From contig JAFXVX010000013.1 in the NCBI GenBank assembly GCA_017534745.1, positions 124,001-188,000 of the forward strand: a stretch of 64,000 nucleotides of DNA. Reading direction: 5' to 3'. Every line of letters starts with the position of its first letter. Position 1 is the stretch's first letter. The position numbers were made by a program, and so were the translations under genes. Origin of the DNA: Bacteroidales bacterium (lineage in GTDB: Bacteria > Bacteroidota > Bacteroidia > Bacteroidales > UBA932). The notes under the pieces were generated by a model that was given only the letters and a program-made list of their open reading frames with translations, ran no database searches and was not told where the DNA came from. This document shows, piece after piece, positions 58,571-64,000 of this stretch.

Positions 58571-60153
58571 TACTTGCGGAGTACCCAGTAGTGGAGAGAA
58601 ATGTCGTTGAAGATGAACTTGAAGGTACCGGCCTGGGGACCGAAGTAGATGTTCCTGTCCGGTGCGCCGGAGCGGTTGGTCATAATGCCGAAGGGCGTCT
58701 GCCAGTCGCCGGAAATTCCGGGAGTATCCTGCGAATCGTTCTGCCAGCTGTAATCCCAGTTGTCCTCGGCACGGAATTTCACGCAGCTGTAGCCGTCGCC
58801 GGCACCGACCTCGGCATTGTCAAGCACCCAGATGTGGTTGTTCTCCGCGCTGATGGGATACATATCCCAGTCGGCTCCCCACCCGTTGATGGTGCCGATG
58901 ACACCCATCGTCGTCCAGACGCGCGCAGAAGAGGCGTCGTAATCAGAAATAGAGTAGGTCAAGTTAAATACATCAATAGTAATGTCCTTGAACCCTGCCA
59001 CCTCATTCCAGAAGGCGATGCCATTGCCTGTCTCATCAAAATACAGGGTTCCATGTGCCTCGTCGTTGCAGTAGGCATGGTAGGTTCCTGTCGCGGTCTT
59101 CACTTCAGGAATAAACTTGTAGGAGCCCCTAGGGAGATAACCGATGTACTTATAGACGTAATTATCTACGCTGGAATTGTCCTTGAACATAGGGAACATA
59201 GTGCTGACGTTGCCCTCGTTCCATCCGTTGAGATCGCCGAAAATATAGATGGGCCTTGTGGCGTCAGGAAGGAATGACGGGGCAGGTGCAGGCACCGAAA
59301 CAGGCTGATAGATATGGCGGCAGGACGCGCCGGCGCTGTCATACATTTCAACGGTCTTGCTGGACCAAATGGTCTTCTCCGAGGTGGAGTTGTCAGAGAA
59401 AGTGAATGTCAGCTTAAGCCCGTTGGCGGCGACAAAACGGCCGGTTACAAGCTGGATCCGGACAGGAGTTGAAGCGTCCAGGGCCACGCCGCCGGTAAAT
59501 ATCGCCTTAATTTTCGCGGCATTTGCTCCGGCTGTCGCCGATGCCAGCTCGAAAGTATTCAGGTTGATCGCGATATCTCCGCTGAGGAATTTGGCGGCAG
59601 GTCCGTCGATGGCATTTCCAAGGAGTTCGATCTCAACGGAGGAAAGAGTACCGCTGCCGACAAATCCGAATTCCAGTACAGGGAGCACAGGATAGAAAGC
59701 GAGGGGAATCATTCCGTCAACCGCTTGCGATGCCATGGCGGATCCCCACAGCGCAGGCTTGACGGAAGAAACCCAGCTTCCGGAATTCGCAGTGAACGCC
59801 TGCTCGTAAGGGGCGGATACGGGAATAGCTGTGAGATCTGTCGATCCTGCAGCGTAGGGATAATAGGCATTGTAAATGTTACCTGCCTCGACGGGATCAC
59901 CTGAGGGGGTGAAGTCGGCCGTGGCGCCGCCTACAGCGGTGACGTAAGGAACATTGTGGGTCGATCCGCTGAAAACGCCGATCTGGTCGGAAGGGCTCCA
60001 GGTCGTAACTCCCTGGTTCAACTCAGTTCTGGTCTCGGCGACAGTGCACCTGAAGCCGGTGACCGGGGCATTGATTTCAACATTCTTTGCTGCCTCTTTG
60101 GCGCATGCGACTGAGATAAGAGACAAAGCCGCGATATAAATGAACTTTTTCAT
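58570..60153 (-). CDS. SusF-like surface glycan-binding lipoprotein with fimbrillin-like N-terminus
   Basis: A 527-residue lipoprotein (LISVAC). The first about 290 residues have a fimbrillin/Mfa-like pattern (TRTELNQGVTTWSPSDQIGVFSG, YNAYYPYAAGSTDLTAIPV). The C-terminal half carries two starch-binding-type modules of the SusE/SusF kind: YIFGDLNGWNEGNVSTMFPMFKD and TMGVIGTINGWGADWDMYPIS, ending NIYFGPQAGTFKFIFNDIS. It should bind the locus substrate at the cell surface. Its C-terminal modules match those in the two SusE-like proteins upstream, but the N-terminus is different from theirs. It precedes GH13. Confidence 0.8.
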   Translation of the reverse strand: MKKFIYIAALSLISVACAKEAAKNVEINAPVTGFRCTVAETRTELNQGVTTWSPSDQIGVFSGSTHNVPYVTAVGGATADFTPSGDPVEAGNIYNAYYPYAAGSTDLTAIPVSAPYEQAFTANSGSWVSSVKPALWGSAMASQAVDGMIPLAFYPVLPVLEFGFVGSGTLSSVEIELLGNAIDGPAAKFLSGDIAINLNTFELASATAGANAAKIKAIFTGGVALDASTPVRIQLVTGRFVAANGLKLTFTFSDNSTSEKTIWSSKTVEMYDSAGASCRHIYQPVSVPAPAPSFLPDATRPIYIFGDLNGWNEGNVSTMFPMFKDNSSVDNYVYKYIGYLPRGSYKFIPEVKTATGTYHAYCNDEAHGTLYFDETGNGIAFWNEVAGFKDITIDVFNLTYSISDYDASSARVWTTMGVIGTINGWGADWDMYPISAENNHIWVLDNAEVGAGDGYSCVKFRAEDNWDYSWQNDSQDTPGISGDWQTPFGIMTNRSGAPDRNIYFGPQAGTFKFIFNDISLHYWVLRK

Positions 60154-60162
60154 GGCTGTCTT

Positions 60163-60294
60163 TTATTCTTGGTCAAACTCAATAAATTCGTAATCCTCCA
60201 CGGTGCCGCTCTGACCGGAAACGGCGATGGGCTGGAAGAGATCGATTGTTCTCACACGTGTCTCGGGTGTGACGTAAAACTCTTTCTTCTTCAT
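60163..60294 (-). CDS. Small peptide in the Sus-like locus, 43 residues
   Basis: A short ORF starting MKKKEFYVTPETRVRTIDLF and ending with an acidic DYEFIEFDQE, between the SusE-like gene (13 bases upstream) and the SusF-like gene (9 bases downstream). Spacing and direction make it part of the operon. Short acidic peptides with an MKKK-x-Y-x-x-PE start recur in Bacteroidales surface-protein operons, but I know of no function for them. It has no signal peptide or transmembrane segment. Confidence 0.7.
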   Translation of the reverse strand: MKKKEFYVTPETRVRTIDLFQPIAVSGQSGTVEDYEFIEFDQE

Positions 60295-60307
60295 GGTTAT
60301 TTGATAA

Positions 60308-61882
60308 TTATGGTTTCCTATAAACGATATACTGGCAGGTCAGGTCGTTGAATGCAATGTAGAAGTCGCCGGCCTGGGGCCCGAAATAGATATTGACATC
60401 ATCGACCCTTGGCACATCGGCAGTCTCCGGATTGGCGCTTCCGAACTGCATTGTCCCAAAAGGAGTCTCCCATTCTTTTCCGACGAAGTTATTCCACTGG
60501 TAAGCCCAGCCGCCATCGGCGCGGAATTTTCCTGCGTGATAATCGGTCCCCTGAGGCAAAGACGCCTCCTTAGACCACAGGTGGTTGTTTTCTGCGGAAG
60601 CCTTGTTCAACGCAATATCGCTCCCCCAGCCAGTGAAAGTTCCTATGAAACCGATAGATGTCCAGCTCCTGGCATCAGTGACATCATAGTTCTCGATAGT
60701 GTAGGTCATGGTACCGGTGTCGAGGGTAATCTTCCTGAATCCTCCGGTCTCCTCCCAGAACGCACCGCCTTCCGACTCCTCCAGGACAAGCTTGCCACCG
60801 TCTGCGGCGCAGAAGCAGAGATAGCTTCCAAGGCTCATCGCAGGAATGAACTTGAAATAAGTGTTCCCCGCCACATATCCGGTGTACTCATAAATCCCGT
60901 CTGTAGCGGCATTGGAGTTCTTGAAAAGAGGAAGCATCGTACCTATCTCGGCATTATTCCAGCCGTTGACATCGCCTATCATCCAGATAAGCTGGGTGGC
61001 GGTGAAGGACGCATACGGGATGAACCTCATGGAAAGGATGTCAGAATAGATGACGCCGGCGCTCTCTCCGGATCCGTAGGATGCTTTGATGCGGATTTCT
61101 GCATCGTAGGCCCAGTCGGGTTTAGCGCCCCACTCAAGGAGAATCTCCTGGATCTGACGGTGGCGAAGAGTTATGCTCGCATCTGTCCCGGAGCCTATCA
61201 CCTTCCCACGGGCGAAGTTGTTGTTGGCGCTGTCAAACTCAACGTCGTAGGTCAACGGAGTGACCGTCCCAGTCTTGTCCCCGAAATGGAAAACAGGAGC
61301 GCTCCAGGTAATGGTCACGAGCGCCACATCCCGCGCACCAGGATCAAAGAGTCTGAACTCCGTAGAGGCGGGAGTATTGACCACAGGCTTATCTACCGAC
61401 GTAAGTTCCTGAGGTTCCGGTTCTTCTTCAATGGGATAAATAGTGACCAGCACAGGATCCGAGAAGGCAACACCGTCCGCGCAAGTGGCCTTGACGCGGA
61501 GACCGGCCACCACGGGGCTCTCTCCTCCGCTGGCATCCAGGGCGCCATAAATGGCGGAGAGATTCCTCATTAAGACATCGAAATAGTTCTCGGAAACCGA
61601 CGCAATGCTTTTCGGATTCTCGAAAGCCGGAAGATCGAATTCAAGGGCGTAGCTGAAAGCGACGCTTTTGTCCGCCACTCCCCCGACGGTCTCGACAGCA
61701 CTTGTCCAGGTCATCCTGAATATAAACTCATCGGCCTCATCGGTAAGGGTAAACGTGGAGTTCTCCAGAGCCGTTATCACCGGCGCCGTAATAAGTTTAT
61801 CCGGGTCCTTCCTGTTTTTCTCGCAGGCCATAATACCAATGGCCATCGCGGCAAGTAGAACTATGTGTACTGCTTTTCTCAT
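60308..61882 (-). CDS. SusE-like outer-membrane glycan-binding lipoprotein (2)
   Basis: A 524-residue lipoprotein (AIGIMAC) with two N-terminal SusE Ig-like domains (LITAPVITALENSTFTLTDE...FIFRMTWTSA; then VDKPVVNTPASTEFRLFDPG...LVTITWSAPVFHFGDK) and two C-terminal starch-binding-type modules (LIWMIGDVNGWNNAEIGTMLPLFKN, SIGFIGTFTGWGSDIALNKAS, ending NIYFGPQAGDFYIAFNDL). It binds glycan at the cell surface next to the SusC/SusD pair. It is longer than its upstream neighbour because the Ig-like domain is doubled. Its start overlaps the preceding stop by four bases. Confidence 0.85.
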   Translation of the reverse strand: MRKAVHIVLLAAMAIGIMACEKNRKDPDKLITAPVITALENSTFTLTDEADEFIFRMTWTSAVETVGGVADKSVAFSYALEFDLPAFENPKSIASVSENYFDVLMRNLSAIYGALDASGGESPVVAGLRVKATCADGVAFSDPVLVTIYPIEEEPEPQELTSVDKPVVNTPASTEFRLFDPGARDVALVTITWSAPVFHFGDKTGTVTPLTYDVEFDSANNNFARGKVIGSGTDASITLRHRQIQEILLEWGAKPDWAYDAEIRIKASYGSGESAGVIYSDILSMRFIPYASFTATQLIWMIGDVNGWNNAEIGTMLPLFKNSNAATDGIYEYTGYVAGNTYFKFIPAMSLGSYLCFCAADGGKLVLEESEGGAFWEETGGFRKITLDTGTMTYTIENYDVTDARSWTSIGFIGTFTGWGSDIALNKASAENNHLWSKEASLPQGTDYHAGKFRADGGWAYQWNNFVGKEWETPFGTMQFGSANPETADVPRVDDVNIYFGPQAGDFYIAFNDLTCQYIVYRKP

Positions 61883-63030
61883 TGTTTGTTAATTATGTAG
61901 AGTCCAGTAATGTCGTTGAACCAGATGTCGTAGTTTCCTCCCTCGCGAAGGACGACATTGGGATCAGCCTCATCGCCCTGCAGGAAGATGGTCCTTCCGT
62001 ACGGACGGCCCTCGGGCTCAAGGGCGGCCCACCGGCTTCCCCAACTTCTCTCGGCCCTGAACTTGACGGAGTGGACTTCGTCCTTACCGAGCGGAGCCAG
62101 TTCGTAGCCAAGGTGCCAGATGTGGGGATTCTCGGAAGAGAACTTAGTCATAAGCGGCTCGTTCTCCCAGTTGCAGAAACTTCCTATGAAGCCCATAAGA
62201 TTCCAGGTCCTCGCCGTCGACGCGTCGTAGTCTTCCAGACTCCACATCATGCTGCGGAGGCTGAGAGTCAATGTCTTGTATCCGGCAGACGCGACGGAGA
62301 AATTGGACCCGGACGCGGCGAATTCAACCGCGCCGCCGCCTTTGTCGAAGTACTGCAATCCGCCTGGGGCGAAATCCGACGGGACGATACGGAACGATCC
62401 GGCAGGGAAATACGCCGTCAGCGTATAGGAATGGTTGTTCTTCTCGCTGTTGGTCTTGAACATCGCAAGCATCTTCGAGTGGTCGGAGCTGTTCCAGGAG
62501 TTGAAATCGCCGTAGAGGAAGAGCATCTGCAGAGGATTGCGGTCCTGGTATGGTGTGAAATTGATGGCGACGGTATTCTCGGAGACAATCCCGAATCGGC
62601 CGTTCTGGCCGTATTTGGTGAGCACCCGGAGCTCGACCGCGATCTTCTTGCCGGCCGTAGCCTTGAGACTGTCGAGGAGCATTATGTCAAACTCCTTGGT
62701 CTTGATGTCAGCTGTCAGGTGGGTTGTGGAGGCGATGCTGATGGGGTTATCGAAGTCGTTGCCGAGCACATCCATCTGCACGTCGTAGATAACCGGTGCC
62801 ACCGAAGCAAGCTTACTGCCACCGGAGGTATAGAATTCCGTCTCCGACCAGGCCATGGTAAAGAGCACAGGATCGGCATCGCCCGGATTGACGATGGTGT
62901 AATCCGACTTCGGCGGCGGCGCGACGCGGGAAGGGTCAATCCTCGAGATTTGATCCGAGGGATTGACACGGTCGCAGGCCATCGAAGCGATGGCGAGAAG
63001 GAAGCCCAGTATGATTTTGCCGTTTTTCAT
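61879..63030 (-). CDS. SusE-like outer-membrane glycan-binding lipoprotein (1)
   Basis: A 383-residue lipoprotein (LAIASMAC). One SusE Ig-like domain (DYTIVNPGDADPVLFTMAWSETEFYTSGG, VIYDVQMDVLGNDFDNPISIAS) precedes two starch-binding-type modules (LFLYGDFNSWNSSDHSKMLAMFKT, LMGFIGSFCNWENEPLMTKFSSE, ending NYDIWFNDITGLYI). It follows susD with no gap, as SusE does in classical loci. It would capture the substrate glycan at the surface. The aromatic-rich GDFNSW and GSFCNW loops are the likely binding sites. Confidence 0.87.
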   Translation of the reverse strand: MKNGKIILGFLLAIASMACDRVNPSDQISRIDPSRVAPPPKSDYTIVNPGDADPVLFTMAWSETEFYTSGGSKLASVAPVIYDVQMDVLGNDFDNPISIASTTHLTADIKTKEFDIMLLDSLKATAGKKIAVELRVLTKYGQNGRFGIVSENTVAINFTPYQDRNPLQMLFLYGDFNSWNSSDHSKMLAMFKTNSEKNNHSYTLTAYFPAGSFRIVPSDFAPGGLQYFDKGGGAVEFAASGSNFSVASAGYKTLTLSLRSMMWSLEDYDASTARTWNLMGFIGSFCNWENEPLMTKFSSENPHIWHLGYELAPLGKDEVHSVKFRAERSWGSRWAALEPEGRPYGRTIFLQGDEADPNVVLREGGNYDIWFNDITGLYIINKQ

Positions 63031-64000
63031 CTAATAGCCTTCGTTCTGGGTGAGTCGGGGGTTAATGGAAACTTCCGTCGCAGGAAGAGGATAAAGTTTA
63101 TACTTATCCGACACTGAAGACACTCCGATGTACACTCCGTTTTTCCACGGCCACTTGTAACCGGCCACAAGTTTATCAAAGCGTATGAGGTCCTGCCTGC
63201 GGTGGGCCTCCCAGTAGAGCTCCCTCATCCTCTCTTCGAGGATGAAATCGAGGCTCATGTCGCTGATTGCGACTTCGTCTACCCCAGCCCGGCGGCGGAG
63301 CTGGTTGACATAATCCAGCGCAGTGGCCGGCTCTATCCCCTCTGCGCCCCGGAGATACGCCTCCGCGTACATCAGATAGGCATCCGCAAGCCTGAACATC
63401 GGGAAATCGGTGTCGGCAAACGAGACATTGGAGCCGGGAGTGCCGTCCGAGTTGAGGTTCGAGTACTTCATCACTGACCAGCCGTTGGTGAAATCGTACC
63501 ACACGGTGTTGTCGTGAGACCGCCCTTCCTTCCAGAAGATTGCTCTGTTGTCAGCGGATGAAAAAATATCCTCCAGCGTCTCGGTGGCGTGGTTGTTCGA
63601 CCACGCCTGGGTGAGGCCCAGGGTGGATATCGGATTCATGTCGGACTTGCTGGCTGCAGCGATAAGGAAGGTGGTGCCCCCGAACGTCGCAGCGTGACGT
63701 CCGTCATATATTATCGGGAATATTATCTCCGGAGAAAGATGGTTGTCGGCGCAGAAGACGTTCCTATAGACATGGTCGAGCGTCGCAGATGATTCCAGGA
63801 CGTCCTCCAGAGCAGAAACGCACTCTGTCCACATCGGCTGCCCGATGTAGACCTTTGCGTTGAGGTAGAGTTTGGCGAGCAGCATTTTAGCCGCCGTCTT
63901 GTTGAACATCCCATAGTGGGCCATGTCCATCTCCGGAAGCTCCGGCAGGCAGGCGTTGATCTCTTCCACTATCCAGGGGAAGAGGAAATCACGTCCCTTC
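63031..64000 (-). CDS. SusD/RagB family nutrient-binding lipoprotein, C-terminal part
   Basis: The frame is open to the window edge (KGRDFLFPWIVEEINACLPELP onward), so the N-terminus and lipobox lie outside. The visible 322 or so residues show SusD features: AHYGMFNKTAAKMLLAKLYLNAKVYIG (TPR-like helices), FPMFRLADAYLMYAEAYLRGAEG, ALDYVNQLRRRAGVDEV, FILEERMRELYWEAHRRQDLIRFDKL and KYKLYPLPATEVSINPRLTQNEGY at the end. It works with a SusC TonB transporter, expected just beyond the window, to import oligosaccharides. It heads the visible part of the leftward locus. Confidence 0.95.
   Translation of the reverse strand, partial: KGRDFLFPWIVEEINACLPELPEMDMAHYGMFNKTAAKMLLAKLYLNAKVYIGQPMWTECVSALEDVLESSATLDHVYRNVFCADNHLSPEIIFPIIYDGRHAATFGGTTFLIAAASKSDMNPISTLGLTQAWSNNHATETLEDIFSSADNRAIFWKEGRSHDNTVWYDFTNGWSVMKYSNLNSDGTPGSNVSFADTDFPMFRLADAYLMYAEAYLRGAEGIEPATALDYVNQLRRRAGVDEVAISDMSLDFILEERMRELYWEAHRRQDLIRFDKLVAGYKWPWKNGVYIGVSSVSDKYKLYPLPATEVSINPRLTQNEGY

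Overview
The window is a GC-rich piece of a Bacteroidota chromosome, most likely order Bacteroidales and probably from a gut-type lineage. Evidence for this is the SusD/SusE-type outer-membrane lipoprotein locus at the right edge, many lipoproteins with an SxxC or AxxC lipobox, the Bacteroidota promoter signature (TTTG, 19-21 bases, then TAnnTTTG) in front of many genes, GSCFA and DUF349 proteins, and a thiamine-riboswitch-controlled TonB receptor. I cannot name the genus from this sequence alone.

Layout. 1-5.6 kb: the 5' end of a reverse transcriptase gene running off the left edge, a small hypothetical gene, an outer-membrane barrel protein, tRNA-Cys, and a leftward run of rlmI, a 3'-5' exonuclease gene and a lipoprotein gene. 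5.6-14 kb: housekeeping genes (hydrolase, C1 peptidase, pssA, rubrerythrin, GH25 lysozyme, gapA, surE, lpxB) and a REP-associated (RAYT/Y1) transposase. 14-22 kb: yggS-yidC-DUF349 leftward, trmD and a Big-2 lipoprotein rightward, then rnpB. 22-30 kb: a candidate small RNA, a TPP-riboswitch-controlled TonB receptor, pyrG, a glutaminyl cyclotransferase, and nrdD-nrdG. 30-35 kb: GSCFA protein, envelope protein, 5'-nucleotidase and paired small lipoproteins. 35-39 kb: a second RAYT transposase, three copies of a hairpin element, a duplicated 3' end of dapF, and a dapF gene swollen to about twice normal size by in-frame repeats. 39-52 kb: paired Big-2 lipoproteins, priA, aspA, a GH31 enzyme and rhaB-rhaA-rhaD. 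51.5-56 kb: an FAD oxidoreductase gene facing an acyltransferase/ketosynthase/ACP set. 56-64 kb: a polysaccharide-utilisation locus (SusD, two SusE-like proteins, a 43-residue peptide, a SusF-like protein, GH13, GH28).

The most unusual theme is repetitive, structured DNA that sits inside or directly against essential genes. An interspersed palindromic repeat that lies intergenically at 48.7 kb is also present in frame inside priA, with 31 of 32 bases identical over its better half. dapF carries two large Pro/Ala/Ser/Thr insertions, one of them a 9-residue plus 17-residue tandem repeat array. yggS carries a similar but smaller 15-residue duplication. A hairpin element that abuts the dapF stop codon also encodes the C-terminal tail of the neighbouring RAYT transposase and has been duplicated together with the dapF 3' end. 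Together these look like a protein-coding-tolerant mobile repeat system, comparable in outcome to Rickettsia palindromic elements, with two HUH transposases as candidate drivers. That link is inference.

Functionally the rest describes a carbohydrate-degrading anaerobe. Rhamnose catabolism, GH28, GH31 and GH13 suggest use of pectic and alpha-glucan polymers. NrdDG supports anaerobic growth. Thiamine is probably taken up through a TonB receptor under TPP control.
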